Assembly: GCF_017837635.1 (NCBI RefSeq)
Contig: NZ_JAGJRS010000022.1
Location: 155,744 to 219,743 of the forward strand
DNA from: Frateuria flava
GTDB lineage: Bacteria; Pseudomonadota; Gammaproteobacteria; Xanthomonadales; Rhodanobacteraceae
Direction: 5' to 3'
Length of the DNA stretch: 64,000 nucleotides
Of the stretch, positions 17,232-26,259 are shown piece after piece (position 1 is the stretch's first letter; each line of letters starts with the position of its first letter). Made by a program: the position numbers and the translations under genes. The notes under the pieces are model-generated. The model was not told where the DNA came from, did not search any database, and was given only the letters and a program-made list of their open reading frames with translations.

Positions 17232-18146
17232 CTACTTCGCCTCGCGCGAGGGAATCACGACGCTGCACAGATCGATCTTCCCCGCCGGCACCGTATAGAA
17301 CGCATCGCGCCGGTTGCGCTTGGCCTCGACCAGCCTGGCGAAGGTGGGGCTGTCCGTGCGCAGTACCTCGATCTTCGGGCGCTCCGCCTTGGGCATGTCC
17401 GCCACCAGGCGCAGGGATTCGATCTTCAGGCGCTGCGACTTGTCCGTATAGAACCCCATCGGCGCCGGTCCGCGGGGCAGCGCCGAGAGCCGTTCCATGC
17501 CGTCGATGACGCGGCCGGCGACCGCCAGGTTGCGGTCCAGTCCGCGCGGGGCCTGTCCGATGATCGCGTAGAGCGCGCTGCCGTTGCCGGTTTCCGGCCC
17601 TACGTCGCGCGCCACGCCGACCGTGCCGTAGCAATGCGCGATCCACTCGCGGCCGGACGCCGGATCGCGCGCCACGGGGAAGCCTTCGGAGAAGCCCACC
17701 TGCGGCGCATAGACGTCGCCATCGGGCAGCGGCGTCCATTCGAGCTTTGCATCGATCGCGCGGGTGAACTCCGGCGGCAGGGTCTTCTTCGCCGTTCCGA
17801 GCGGCTTGATGCGGGCCTTGTCCTCGTCGTCCGCGGCCGGGTCGTCCCATTGGGTGACGAAGTTGTCCTGCACGCGCACGATCGCCAGGCCGTCGAAGTA
17901 ATGCTCGTGCGCCATCGTGCGGATGTTGGCTGCGTGCAGCGGGGTGAAGTCCGGCGCCAGCTCGATCAGCACGTGCCCGCCGGGCAGCTTCATGTCGAGC
18001 AGGTTGGACGGGTCGGGCGTGCGCCATTCCTGCGGCCGGGACTGGGCCAGCAGTTCCTTCGTGGTCGGCGTGGGCCTGGCTTCGTCGGCCAGCGCGGGCA
18101 GGGCGAGGAGGCTGGCGAGCGTGAAGGCGAGAAGCGTATGGCGCAT
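17232..18146 (-). CDS. Periplasmic cyclophilin-type peptidyl-prolyl isomerase
   Basis: 304 residues. Signal peptide MRHTLLAFTLASLLALPALA. Cyclophilin core about 60-230: HVLIELAPDFTPLHAANIRTMAHE, HYFDGLAIVRVQDNFVTQWDD, YAIIGQAPRGLDRNLAVAGRV. The catalytic arginine region of typical cyclophilins (FHRVIxxFMIQ) is replaced by AIVRVQDNFVTQW, so R is retained. An insertion (about 105-150) and a C-terminal extension make it longer than PpiA (190). Likely assists periplasmic or outer-membrane folding. Confidence 0.85.
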   Translation of the reverse strand: MRHTLLAFTLASLLALPALADEARPTPTTKELLAQSRPQEWRTPDPSNLLDMKLPGGHVLIELAPDFTPLHAANIRTMAHEHYFDGLAIVRVQDNFVTQWDDPAADDEDKARIKPLGTAKKTLPPEFTRAIDAKLEWTPLPDGDVYAPQVGFSEGFPVARDPASGREWIAHCYGTVGVARDVGPETGNGSALYAIIGQAPRGLDRNLAVAGRVIDGMERLSALPRGPAPMGFYTDKSQRLKIESLRLVADMPKAERPKIEVLRTDSPTFARLVEAKRNRRDAFYTVPAGKIDLCSVVIPSREAK

Positions 18147-18347
18147 GCTTGGGTTCCCCTGCAGGCATGGATGAGGTTGGAGAGCTTATAGCGTTCCCGC
18201 CACCCGTGCGGTTGCCGTGTCTACGCGTTCCGCCGGCGGCGTGGGACAATGCCGGCCTTGCTGGCGCCGGTTTCGTTTTTCGTTAACCGCACGTATCACC
18301 GGTGCGGAACGCCAGGTGGATGAACGGCTAACCAGCGCCCTGTTATT

Positions 18348-18364
18348 CCTGCTTCCGAAGCAGG
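18348..18364. promoter_or_regulatory. Palindrome upstream of the porin gene
   Basis: CCTGCTTCCGAAGCAGG is a 17-bp near-perfect inverted repeat 26 bp before the porin start. It may be an operator or a short RNA hairpin in the leader. No known factor is assigned. Confidence 0.4.
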
Positions 18365-18389
18365 GGTCTCGCTATCGATGGGAGCGATC

Positions 18390-19532
18390 ATGCGTCTACG
18401 TATCCTGGCCGCCGCCGCCCTGGCCTGCGGGCTGGTCCAACCGGCGCTCGCGGGCGATCCGGACTCCTGGCCCACCAGCGTGGAGCTGGGCAACGGCGTC
18501 AACGCCGGCCTGAAGGGCCTGCTGCAGTACGACCTCAACCAGTTCACCGACGACCGCATGCCCGACGGCAGCGACCGGTTCGACGACGCGCACACCTGGC
18601 GACGACAGGAGTTCAATCTCTACGTCGAGAAAAAGGGCGTCTTCACGATCAACGCCGGCTACGACTTCCAGTCCAACAGCTGGGTCGACAACTACATCGG
18701 CCTGGAAACCAGGGCGGGCCGCTTCCGCCTCGGCCAGTTCAAGACGCCGGTGGGCTGGGAGGACGGCAACACCTCCACCAGCAACGTGACCTTCATGGAG
18801 CGCAGCCTGCCCGAGCAGGCGGTGCACGAAGGCCGACGTGTCGGCGTCGACTGGTTCTACCAGGGCATCCCGCACTGGTTGCTGCAGGTGGGGTTCTTCA
18901 CGCGCCACGATCTGAACGACGATGCCGCCGGCGAAACCTTCGCCGGCCGCGTCGTATACAACCCGGTGCAGGAGCAGGGCGAGGTCGTGCACCTGGGCCT
19001 GACCGCCTCGCGCGAGTTGCGTGACGACCGCACCGGCCGCATCCGCGCCCGCCCGGAGGTGAACCTGACGCCGGTGCGCCTGGTCGACACCGGCACGCTG
19101 CTGGGCGTCGACCGGCTCGATCGCCAGGGCCTGGAAGCGGCCTGGATCCATGGTCCGATGCTGCTGCAGGGCGAATACCTGGCGATGCAGGCGATCCGCC
19201 CCGGCCTGCGCGACTTCCACGCGCGCGGCTACTACGTGTTTGGCACTTGGGCGCTGACCGGCGAATCGCGCGGCTACAAGACCGGCTCGGTCGCCGGCCT
19301 CACGCCGCAGCATCCCTGGGGCGCGCTCGAGCTGGCGCTGCGCTACGCCACCCTCGACCTGGACGACGGTGCGGTGATGGGCGGGCGCGAACACGATTGG
19401 ACGCTGGGCCTGAACTGGTACATCAACACCCACTTCAAGCTGCAGGCCAACGTGATCCGCGCCTTCAGCGACCGCGGCAACCTACCGCTGGATCCCACCA
19501 TCTACGCGATGCGCGCCCAGCTCAACTTCTGA
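18390..19532 (+). CDS. OprO/OprP-type anion porin
   Basis: 380 residues. Signal peptide [21 protein letters not shown], then a beta-barrel with alternating hydrophobic residues ending in Phe (YAMRAQLNF), typical of outer-membrane proteins. Segments [31 protein letters not shown] and GVDWFYQG match the phosphate-selective porin O/P family. GGGAGCG before ATG 18390 decides against the ATG 12 bases upstream. It faces the cysA gene convergently and overlaps its 3' end by 51 bp. The position next to sulfate-transport genes suggests an anion uptake role such as sulfate, which is inference. Confidence 0.85.
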   Translation: MRLRILAAAALACGLVQPALAGDPDSWPTSVELGNGVNAGLKGLLQYDLNQFTDDRMPDGSDRFDDAHTWRRQEFNLYVEKKGVFTINAGYDFQSNSWVDNYIGLETRAGRFRLGQFKTPVGWEDGNTSTSNVTFMERSLPEQAVHEGRRVGVDWFYQGIPHWLLQVGFFTRHDLNDDAAGETFAGRVVYNPVQEQGEVVHLGLTASRELRDDRTGRIRARPEVNLTPVRLVDTGTLLGVDRLDRQGLEAAWIHGPMLLQGEYLAMQAIRPGLRDFHARGYYVFGTWALTGESRGYKTGSVAGLTPQHPWGALELALRYATLDLDDGAVMGGREHDWTLGLNWYINTHFKLQANVIRAFSDRGNLPLDPTIYAMRAQLNF

Positions 19533-20669
19533 GCGCTTGATCGGCAGGCGGACCGGCGGACTGACGACGCCGGCCCGCCAGAGCCAGCGGTCTTCGGCGA
19601 CCGGCTTGCCGTCATGGTCCAGCGGGAAGATCACTGCGTGGCTGGGCGATACGTACAGCTGTGCGCCGGCCTGCAATCCCATGCGCGCCAGGTCTTCGCT
19701 GGCGATGTCGGCTTCCAGCGGATGGTCGAGTGCGGCCACGTCCAGGTCCAGGTGCGCCACGCTGCCGGCGAGATAGACATGGCGCAGGCGCGCGCGCCAC
19801 GCGCCGGGTACTGGCGTGGTCGACAGGGTCAGGTGTTCCGGGCGCACGTAGGCCATCGCCCGGGTGTGCTCGCCGGCCCATGGTTCGTCGGCGAAGATCC
19901 AGCCGCCGGCGAGAAAGCGTGCACCCTCGCGGCGCAGAGTCAACCGGTTCGCCTTGCCGATGAACTCGCACACGAACGGCGTGGCCGGTTGCTGGTAGAT
20001 CTCCCGCGGCGTGCCGACCTGCTCGATGCGCCCGCGGTTCATCACGGCGATGCGGTCGGCCAGTTCCAGTGCTTCCTCCTGGTCGTGGGTGACGAACACG
20101 GTGGTCAAGCCCAGCTCCTCGTGCAGCCGGCGCAGCCAGCGGCGCAGCGTCACGCGCACCTGAGCGTCGAGTGCGCCGAAGGGTTCGTCGAGCAGCAGCA
20201 GGTCCGGCTCCACCGCCAGCGCGCGGGCCAGTGCCACGCGCTGGCGCTGGCCACCGGACAACTGCGACGGGAAACGCTTGCCGAAGCCGTCAAGCTGCAC
20301 GCGCTTGAGTAATTGTTCGACGCGCGCTTCGATCTCCTGGCGCTTCGGACGCGCGCGCCGCGACCGCACGCGCAGGCCGAAGGCCACGTTCTCGGCCACG
20401 GTCAGGTGGCGGAACAGCGCGTAGTGCTGGAACACCAGCCCGACGTTGCGCTCGCGCGGCGCGGCGGCGAGATAGTCCTTGCCGTTGAAGTTCACCTGCC
20501 CGCTCTCCGGATAGTCCAACCCGGCGAGGATGCGCAGCAGCGTGGTCTTGCCCGAGCCGGACGGGCCGAGCAGCGCCAGGAACTCACCCGGCGCGATCGA
20601 CAGGCTGACATCGTTGAGCGCCGGGTAATCGGAGAAGCGGCGGTTGAGGCGGGTCAGTTCGAGGGTCAT
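19482..20669 (-). CDS. cysA: Sulfate/thiosulfate ABC transporter ATP-binding protein
   Basis: 395 residues. Walker [10 protein letters not shown], signature [16 protein letters not shown], Walker [13 protein letters not shown], switch His in [18 protein letters not shown]-terminal TOBE-like regulatory part from about 240. Powers sulfate import with CysT, CysW and Sbp. It is 184 bp downstream of cysW with a REP-like pair in the gap, so expression may be lowered relative to the upstream genes. Its last 17 codons overlap the convergent porin gene; the C terminus is about 30 residues longer than in E. coli CysA (365). Confidence 0.95.
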   Translation of the reverse strand: MTLELTRLNRRFSDYPALNDVSLSIAPGEFLALLGPSGSGKTTLLRILAGLDYPESGQVNFNGKDYLAAAPRERNVGLVFQHYALFRHLTVAENVAFGLRVRSRRARPKRQEIEARVEQLLKRVQLDGFGKRFPSQLSGGQRQRVALARALAVEPDLLLLDEPFGALDAQVRVTLRRWLRRLHEELGLTTVFVTHDQEEALELADRIAVMNRGRIEQVGTPREIYQQPATPFVCEFIGKANRLTLRREGARFLAGGWIFADEPWAGEHTRAMAYVRPEHLTLSTTPVPGAWRARLRHVYLAGSVAHLDLDVAALDHPLEADIASEDLARMGLQAGAQLYVSPSHAVIFPLDHDGKPVAEDRWLWRAGVVSPPVRLPIKRSEVELGAHRVDGGIQR

Positions 20670-20748
20670 GCGTCGTCTCCGGGGTGCAGGGAGTCCATCC
20701 AGGGGTGTGGAGCGCGCGTTGGGAGCCGATGGCGAGCGTGGGGGCCGG

Positions 20749-20825
20749 GGTCGCGCACAGGTGCGCTCCTACAGGTGGTCGCGCCCACGCATGCCTCTGC
20801 AGGAGCGCACCTGTGCGCGACCGCC
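20749..20825. repeat. REP-like inverted pair inside the cys operon
   Basis: Arms GGTCGCGCACAGGTGCGCTC and GGAGCGCACCTGTGCGCGAC are exact complements over about 20 bp, spaced by about 30 bp, between cysW and cysA. A strong RNA hairpin is expected in the polycistronic mRNA. Confidence 0.75.
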
Positions 20826-20853
20826 ATCTGCATGCGTGCGATGAAGGGCGACA

Positions 20854-21714
20854 TCACCGCCCACCCGGCGCATGCGAGGCGATCTCGTCGCCATAGCGCC
20901 ATTCGAGCGCGGTCTTGATCGCCAGCGTCACCAGCGCCAGCAAGGCCAGCAGCGACGCCACCGCGAAGGCACCCACGTAGTCGTACTCGTTGTAGCGCAT
21001 CTCCACTTCGAGCGGGATGGTCGTGGTCAGCCCGCGGATGTGCCCGGACACCACCGATACCGCGCCGAACTCGCCCATCGCGCGCGCATTGCACAGCAGC
21101 ACGCCGTAGAGCAGCGCCCAGCGGATGTTCGGCAGCGTCACGCGAAAGAACATCTGCCAGCCGTTGGCGCCGAGCACGCGGGCCGCTTCCTCTTCCTCGT
21201 TGCCCTGCGCCTGCATCAGCGGGATCAGCTCGCGCGCCACGAAGGGCAGGGTGATGAACATGGTCGCCAACACCAGGCCGGGCACCGCGAAGATGATGCT
21301 CACGCCGTGCGCCTCCAGCCACGGCCCGAACCAGCCCTGCGCGCCGAACAGCAGCACGTAGACCAGGCCGGAGATCACCGGCGAGACCGAGAACGGCAGG
21401 TCGATGAACGCGCCGAGCAGCGACTTGCCGCGGAACTCGAAGCGCGCCATCACCCAGGCCGCGGCAATGCCGAAGACCAGGTTCACCGGCACGGCGATCG
21501 CCGCCACCAGCACGGTCAGCCAGATCGCCGAGCGCGCCTCGTCCTGGCTGATCGCGTCGAAGAAGGCGCCGGCGCCCTGGCGGAAGGCCTCGACGAACAC
21601 CGCCGTCAACGGCAGCAGCAGGAACACGATCAGGAACGCCACCGCGGCGAGCGTGAGCAGGCCCCGCCCCAGGAGGCGTGGCCAACCGAACGAACGCGAA
21701 GGCGGCCGGCTCAT
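20854..21714 (-). CDS. cysW: Sulfate ABC transporter permease CysW
   Basis: 286 residues, six membrane helices. The permease loop that contacts CysA is [20 protein letters not shown] (EAA motif). Ends HAPGGR. Start ATG 21714 overlaps the cysT stop (ATGA), so the two permeases are coupled. Partner of CysT in sulfate/thiosulfate uptake across the inner membrane. Confidence 0.95.
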   Translation of the reverse strand: MSRPPSRSFGWPRLLGRGLLTLAAVAFLIVFLLLPLTAVFVEAFRQGAGAFFDAISQDEARSAIWLTVLVAAIAVPVNLVFGIAAAWVMARFEFRGKSLLGAFIDLPFSVSPVISGLVYVLLFGAQGWFGPWLEAHGVSIIFAVPGLVLATMFITLPFVARELIPLMQAQGNEEEEAARVLGANGWQMFFRVTLPNIRWALLYGVLLCNARAMGEFGAVSVVSGHIRGLTTTIPLEVEMRYNEYDYVGAFAVASLLALLALVTLAIKTALEWRYGDEIASHAPGGR

Positions 21715-22535
21715 GGCGCCACCTCTGCCCAGCGATGGCTCCAGCGCTGCAACAGCGTGATCACCAGCAGCAGCACGAAGGAGAACGCCAGCATCGCCAC
21801 GCCCAGCGCCGCCGCGCCGGCATAGTCGAACTGTTCGAGGCTCTGCACGATCAGCAGCGGCGCGATCTCCGACTTCATCGGGATATTGCCGGCGATGAAG
21901 ATGACCGAACCGTACTCGCCCACCGCGCGCGCCAGTGCCAGCGCGAAGCCAGTCAGCAGCGTCGGCACCAGCATCGGCAGGATCACCTTGAGGAAGATCT
22001 GCCAGCGCCGGGCGCCCAGCGTCTCGGCGGCCTCCTCCACGTCGTGCTCCAGCGTCTCCAGCACCGGTTGCAGCGTGCGCACCACGAACGGGAAGCCGAC
22101 GAACACCATCGCCACCAGCACGCCCGACGGCGTGTAGGCGACCTTGATGCCGAGCGCGGCCAGCCATTGCCCGATCCAGCCATTGGGCGCGTACAGCGCG
22201 GTCAGCGCGATGCCGGCCACCGCGGTGGGCAGCGCGAAGGGCAGGTCGACCGCCGCATCGAACAGGCGCCGGCCCGGAAAGCGGTAGCGCACCAGGACCC
22301 AGGCGACCAGCAGGCCCACCACCACGTTGATTGCGGCGGCCAGCGTGGCGCCGCCGAAACTGAGCTTGAGCGCCGCCAGCGTGCGCGGCACCCGCAGCAG
22401 CTCGATCAGGCCGCCGATGCCCAGTCCCGAGGCCTTCCAGGCCAGCGCCGCCAGTGGCAGCAGCACGATCAGGCCGAGGTAGGTGAGCGAGTAGCCGAGG
22501 CTCAGGTTGAAGCCGGGAAGGATGCGTCGCTTCAT
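21711..22535 (-). CDS. cysT: Sulfate ABC transporter permease CysT (CysU)
   Basis: 274 residues with six membrane helices. Starts [39 protein letters not shown] and the EAA loop [20 protein letters not shown] are diagnostic. ATG 22535 lies one base from the sbp stop; an upstream in-frame ATG sits inside sbp. Coupled to cysW by ATGA overlap. Confidence 0.95.
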   Translation of the reverse strand: MKRRILPGFNLSLGYSLTYLGLIVLLPLAALAWKASGLGIGGLIELLRVPRTLAALKLSFGGATLAAAINVVVGLLVAWVLVRYRFPGRRLFDAAVDLPFALPTAVAGIALTALYAPNGWIGQWLAALGIKVAYTPSGVLVAMVFVGFPFVVRTLQPVLETLEHDVEEAAETLGARRWQIFLKVILPMLVPTLLTGFALALARAVGEYGSVIFIAGNIPMKSEIAPLLIVQSLEQFDYAGAAALGVAMLAFSFVLLLVITLLQRWSHRWAEVAP

Positions 22536-22536
22536 G

Positions 22537-23535
22537 TCAGGTCCCCGGGCCGATCTGGTCGAAGATCGCGCCGTCGGCGAAGAACTTCGCATTGGCCTGG
22601 TGCCAGTCGCCGAACAGGTCCTTGAGCGTGAACAGGTGTACCTGCGGGAACTGGTTCGCGTACTTCGCCATCACCTGCGGCGAGCGCGGGCGGTAGTGGT
22701 TCTTCGCGGCGATCTCCTGGCCCTGCGGCGAGTAGAGGAACTTCAGGTAAGCCTCGGCCACCGCGCGGGTGCCGTGCTTGTCCACGTTGCGGTCGACCAG
22801 CGCCACCGTGGGCTCGGCCAGGATGCTCATCGAGGGCACCACGATCTCCACGTCCGCGCCGCCGATCTCCTGCCTGGCCAGAATCGCCTCGTTCTCCCAC
22901 GCCAGCAGCACGTCGCCGATGCCGCGCTGGACGAAGGTGTTGGTGGCGCCGCGCGCCCCGGTGTCGAGCACCGGCACGTGCTTGTACAGCGCGTGCACGA
23001 AGGCCTTCGCCTTGGCTTCGCTGCCGCCGGCCTGCCTGAGCGCGTAGCCCCAGGCGGCCAGGAAGTTCCAGCGCGCACCGCCGGAAGTCTTGGGATTGGG
23101 CGTGATCACCTGCACGCCCGGACGCACCAGGTCGGACCAGTCGCGGATCTTCTTCGGATTGCCCTTGCGCACCAGGAACACGATGGTCGAGGTGTAGGGC
23201 GCGCTGTTGTCGGGCAGCCGCTGCTGCCAGTGGGCGGGTATCAGGCCGCGGTCGGCCAGCACGTCGATGTCGTGCGCCAGCGCCAGCGTCACCACGTCCG
23301 CGGGCAGGCCGTCGACCACCGCGCGCGCCTGCTTGCCGGAGCCGCCGTGGGACATGCGGATGGTCACGCTGTCGCCATGTTGCGCCTTCCACTGCGCGGC
23401 GAAGGCGGCGTTGGCGTCGCGGTAGAGCTCGCGCGTCGGGTCGTAGGACGCGTTGAGCAGGGTCACGGTCTTCGCCGCGGCGGTACCCGCGGCCAGCGCG
23501 CCGAGTACGGCGCAGATGGCAATCAGCTTGTTCAT
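22537..23535 (-). CDS. sbp: Periplasmic sulfate-binding protein
   Basis: 332 residues; signal peptide [21 protein letters not shown]. Motifs [32 protein letters not shown] and [20 protein letters not shown] are the conserved anion-binding loops of the Sbp/CysP family. GGGAG precedes the ATG by six bases. First major gene of sbp-cysT-cysW-cysA; a short reading frame lies upstream in the presumed leader. Confidence 0.96.
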   Translation of the reverse strand: MNKLIAICAVLGALAAGTAAAKTVTLLNASYDPTRELYRDANAAFAAQWKAQHGDSVTIRMSHGGSGKQARAVVDGLPADVVTLALAHDIDVLADRGLIPAHWQQRLPDNSAPYTSTIVFLVRKGNPKKIRDWSDLVRPGVQVITPNPKTSGGARWNFLAAWGYALRQAGGSEAKAKAFVHALYKHVPVLDTGARGATNTFVQRGIGDVLLAWENEAILARQEIGGADVEIVVPSMSILAEPTVALVDRNVDKHGTRAVAEAYLKFLYSPQGQEIAAKNHYRPRSPQVMAKYANQFPQVHLFTLKDLFGDWHQANAKFFADGAIFDQIGPGT

Positions 23536-23662
23536 GGAATCTCCCTGACGAACGGATGGTGGGGGCACGCGATGCCCTCGCCGCAGGCGCAGGCACCCGT
23601 TCTGCGGCGGAGCGCAGGGTGGCGTGGTGGTGTGTTTTCCCCTGGAGCGCGGTTACGCCGGA

Positions 23663-23818
23663 TCAGGCCGGCGCAAGCGCGCGGTGGCGAGAGCTGTCCC
23701 AGTCATCGAACGCTTCTCGCGGGAAGCGCCGGCGAGCGCCTGGACGACGGGCCCTTGCCGCGGCGGGCGTGTCGGCACGGCGCCGGGGAGCGGTGCGGAT
23801 GTCGAGTGCGTCGTGCAT
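23663..23818 (-). CDS. Small basic protein upstream of sbp (possible operon leader)
   Basis: 51 residues, starting MHDALDIRTAPRRRADTP and ending SSRHRALAPA. A GAGGTGG ribosome site lies five bases before ATG 23818, stronger than most in the window. Very arginine- and alanine-rich, no membrane segment, no recognised family. It sits 127 bp upstream of sbp on the same strand in an otherwise empty 460-bp region, so it may be the first gene of the cys operon or a regulatory leader. Composition resembles genuine third-position GC bias, but random GC-rich frames look similar. Confidence 0.4.
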   Translation of the reverse strand: MHDALDIRTAPRRRADTPAAARARRPGARRRFPREAFDDWDSSRHRALAPA

Positions 23819-23996
23819 GGTTTCCACCTCGGGGGAGCGGCGTACTCAAGGCGAACTGCAACACAGCTGCCGTTAAGCATCCGCTAGGCATTCGTGGCAT
23901 TTGGCGTCGACGATTCCGTCCACTTTTCGATAACAAACGGCCGTTCTTTCCCGACGTCGGGATGCGCCGAAGACGCAACGGGACAGCCCGCCGGAT

Positions 23997-24656
23997 TCAA
24001 CCGTCCGTGGGGTTGTCCAGCTTGGCGGCCACGGGAACGGCGGCCAGTGCACCGGCGACCTGCGCCAGCACGAACCCGGACACGTCCACGGGGCGAATGC
24101 CCGCGAACGTGCACGTCAGCGAGCGGGCCAGGGTGACCGCCGGGTTGGCGAAGGACGTGCTCGCGGTAAACCAGTACGCGGCGAAGATGTAGCTGGCCAC
24201 CAGCGCCGGCACCGCGGCCGGTCGATGCCGCATCCCGAGCAGAATGGTCAGCAGCAGGCCGAAGGCCGCCACGCCCTCGCTCAACCATTGCGCGGCGCCG
24301 GTTCGCACGTGTGTGCCCGGTTGCAGCAGCGGCAGCTCGAACATGGCGTGCGTGAGCAGCACGCCGACGATGGCGGCCGCGACCTGCACGAGCACATAGG
24401 CCAGCGCTTCGCGGCCGCGCAGTTCGCCACGCAGCCACAGGGCAAGGGTCACGGCCGGGTTGAAGTGCGCGCCGGAGATCGGTCCGAACAGCACGATGAG
24501 GACGTAGAGCGCCGCGGCCGTTGCCGCCGCGTTGGCGAGCAGGGCCACCCCGGTGTTCCCGGGCGAAAGCATCACGCCCATGATCCCCGAACCGACCACG
24601 GTGGCGAGCAGCAGCGCGGTGCCGATGAACTCGGCCAGAAGCTTGCGCGCGAGCAT
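23997..24656 (-). CDS. Aquaporin-family channel of the arsenic operon (AqpS-like)
   Basis: 219 residues, six membrane helices, two NPA boxes: GAHFNPAVTLALWL and TSFANPAVTLARSLT. Starts MLARKLLAEFIGTALLLATV, close to the MIP family signature. The arsC stop and this ATG are four bases apart. In Sinorhizobium an aquaglyceroporin AqpS replaces an ArsB pump, letting arsenite leave after reduction of arsenate; the same layout here suggests the same role, since no arsB or acr3 is seen in the operon. Direct selectivity cannot be read from sequence. Confidence 0.85.
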   Translation of the reverse strand: MLARKLLAEFIGTALLLATVVGSGIMGVMLSPGNTGVALLANAAATAAALYVLIVLFGPISGAHFNPAVTLALWLRGELRGREALAYVLVQVAAAIVGVLLTHAMFELPLLQPGTHVRTGAAQWLSEGVAAFGLLLTILLGMRHRPAAVPALVASYIFAAYWFTASTSFANPAVTLARSLTCTFAGIRPVDVSGFVLAQVAGALAAVPVAAKLDNPTDG

Positions 24657-24658
24657 GG

Positions 24659-25045
24659 TCAGAGCGACGCCAGCAGCGCTTGCACGCGGGCGCAGATCGC
24701 GTCGCGCACCGCGCGATAGCCGTCGTCGTCCAGGTCTTTCGGATCGGGCAGTTGCCAGTCCTCGCGCCGGCGTGCGGGTATCCACGGGCAGCGGTCGCCG
24801 CAGCCCATGGTGACCACCGCATCGAAGTCGCCCACGACCGTGTCCAGCGCTTTGGAGGCATGGGTGGCGAGGTCGTACCCGAGTTCCGCCATGAGCTGGA
24901 CCGCGCGCGGGTTGATGCGGCCAGAGGGTGCCGAGCCGGCACTGCAGGCCTCGATCGCCTCGCCGCCATGGAGGCGGGCGAAGGCTTCCGCCATCTGGCT
25001 GCGGTTGGCGTTCTCGACGCAGACGAACAGGACGCGCTTTTTCAT
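24659..25045 (-). CDS. arsC: Arsenate reductase, low-molecular-weight phosphatase type
   Basis: 128 residues. CX5R loop at Cys9-Arg15 (CVENANRSQMAEAFARLHG) and two further redox cysteines, Cys82 and Cys86, in TMGCGDRCPWIP; C-terminal DWQLPDPKDLDDDGYR carries the catalytic aspartate. This is the thioredoxin-coupled ArsC class (as in S. aureus plasmid pI258), not the glutaredoxin class. Reduces arsenate to arsenite. Sits between arsI (16 bp) and the aquaporin gene. Confidence 0.95.
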   Translation of the reverse strand: MKKRVLFVCVENANRSQMAEAFARLHGGEAIEACSAGSAPSGRINPRAVQLMAELGYDLATHASKALDTVVGDFDAVVTMGCGDRCPWIPARRREDWQLPDPKDLDDDGYRAVRDAICARVQALLASL

Positions 25046-25061
25046 GGATGGGTTCGTGCGC

Positions 25062-25550
25062 TCAGCAGCAGCCGGAGTCCGCGGCGCAGCAGGAAGCGCC
25101 CTTGGCGACCTTCGGTTTCACCACCCGCAGGTCCGGGCTGCAGGTGGTGCCATTGGTCGCGCAGGGCGCCTCGCCGGCGTAATAGGTGGTCGCCTCGCCG
25201 AGGGTGTGGAAGGTTTCCCAGCGCGTGCCTTGCGGGTCTTCGGTCCACAGCTTGTCCGAGCGGGCATAGCAGCAGACGGTCGCTTCCTCCGGCACGAGCG
25301 CGCCGCCGGCCGCATCCAGGCGCTGGCCGAGCGCCGCGAGTGCCTCGTCGCTGTCTGCCTGGATGCCCAGGTGATCGATGCCCGCTTCGCGGCCGGTGCT
25401 GGAGATGGCGAAGTTGACGCGCGGATCCTCGACCATCCACTTGGCGTAGTCGTCCTTGCGCACGGTCGGCTCGGCGCCGAACAGCGCGGTATAGAAGCGG
25501 ATGCTGCTCGCCAGGTCGGCGACGTTCAGGTGCACGTGGAAGCGGTTCAT
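25062..25550 (-). CDS. arsI: ArsI-type C-As lyase (vicinal oxygen chelate family)
   Basis: 162 residues. In ArsI an Fe(II)-dependent dioxygenase cleaves the carbon-arsenic bond of trivalent organoarsenicals such as methylarsenite. Metal ligands fit His5 or His7 (FHVHLNV), His60 (GIDHLGI) and Glu112 (RWETFHT); the vicinal pair Cys93-Cys94 (TVCCYARSDK) matches the substrate-binding cysteine pair. The C-terminal tail is cysteine-rich (CCAADSGCC). The closely related CadI/glyoxalase annotation is the alternative; the cysteine pair and operon favour ArsI. Start ATG 25550 directly precedes the domain. Confidence 0.85.
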   Translation of the reverse strand: MNRFHVHLNVADLASSIRFYTALFGAEPTVRKDDYAKWMVEDPRVNFAISSTGREAGIDHLGIQADSDEALAALGQRLDAAGGALVPEEATVCCYARSDKLWTEDPQGTRWETFHTLGEATTYYAGEAPCATNGTTCSPDLRVVKPKVAKGASCCAADSGCC

Positions 25551-25554
25551 GGCG

Positions 25555-25890
25555 TCAGGTTTCCTTGCGGCGTGGCTTGCAGGCCTGCGTCGGAACGCAT
25601 TCAGCGGAGCCGGCGCAGCAGTTTTCGGTGAGGTAGGCGAGCAGCGCATCCATCCGCGCGTAGTCGGCGCGCACGCGGATCACCCGGCCTTCGCGCTGGT
25701 CGATCACCAGTCCGGCAGCGCGCAGTACGTTGAGGTGTGCGCTGAGCGTGGCCGGTGGCAGCGCCAGGTGCTCGCGCAGTTCGCCCACCGACAGGCCTTC
25801 CGGGCCGGCCTGTACCAGCTGGCGGAAGGCGGCCAGGCGCGATTCGTGGCCGAGGGCGCTCAGCGCGGCGAGGGCGTCTTTGATTTCCAT
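25555..25890 (-). CDS. arsR: ArsR-family arsenic-responsive repressor
   Basis: 111 residues. Winged helix-turn-helix (LSVGELREHLALPPATLSAH, LVIDQREGRVIRVRADY). Arsenite-binding cysteines are C-terminal, Cys91-Cys92-Cys98 (NCCAGSAEC), the spacing seen in the Acidithiobacillus ArsR class rather than the CVC site in the DNA helix of plasmid R773 ArsR. The start ATG 25890 is inside an inverted-repeat operator; a longer frame upstream is not conserved. First gene of arsR-arsI-arsC-aqp, presumably derepressed by trivalent arsenicals. Confidence 0.93.
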   Translation of the reverse strand: MEIKDALAALSALGHESRLAAFRQLVQAGPEGLSVGELREHLALPPATLSAHLNVLRAAGLVIDQREGRVIRVRADYARMDALLAYLTENCCAGSAECVPTQACKPRRKET

Positions 25891-25910
25891 GATTCCAAAA
25901 TTATGGAAAT
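25883..25910. promoter_or_regulatory. Putative ArsR operator overlapping the arsR start
   Basis: Two nested inverted repeats: TTCCA-N6-TGGAA (25893-25908) and ATTTCCAT-N12-ATGGAAAT (25883-25910), which includes the start codon. The AT-rich block stands out in GC-rich surroundings, as expected for an autoregulated ArsR-family promoter. Confidence 0.6.
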
Positions 25911-26259
25911 AAAACGCGCTCGTCAAGCGCAGATGCTTCCGACGTTGGCTGTTCGAGCCCACCGAGCGTTGAAGCACCCGCGTGCTGCCCATACAAACCG
26001 AAGGATCGGGCCGTTCATGGCGCCCGATTCGTGAGCCAACGTCATGGACGCCTGTCCGCGACTTCCACTAACTCCCTGCGGCCGGCACGCGCACACTGGT
26101 GGTTTGGCAACCGTCGGGGCCGTGGCGCTGACGACGTTGCCGGCGTTCGCGAACGCCAACGCCGGCGCTCGACGGCCAGCGCCCCGGGAACACGCCTGCG
26201 TCGCGCGAAGCGCCTGCGATCCGGTCGCCACCTTCTTTCCACCTGCACAGGACCACACC
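25911..26259. other. Intergenic region between arsR and adh
   Basis: No gene with confidence. The frame of the downstream dehydrogenase is open from 26044 and its translation includes a hydrophobic run (LATVGAVALTTLPAFANANA) resembling a signal peptide, but the family does not carry one; it may be debris of a lost exported protein. Promoters for arsR (minus) and adh (plus) must lie here. Confidence 0.4.

Noticed and set aside
26044..26259. Signal-peptide-like extension in frame with adh
   Set aside because: A ribosome site and conserved N terminus support the start at 26260; family members are cytosolic.
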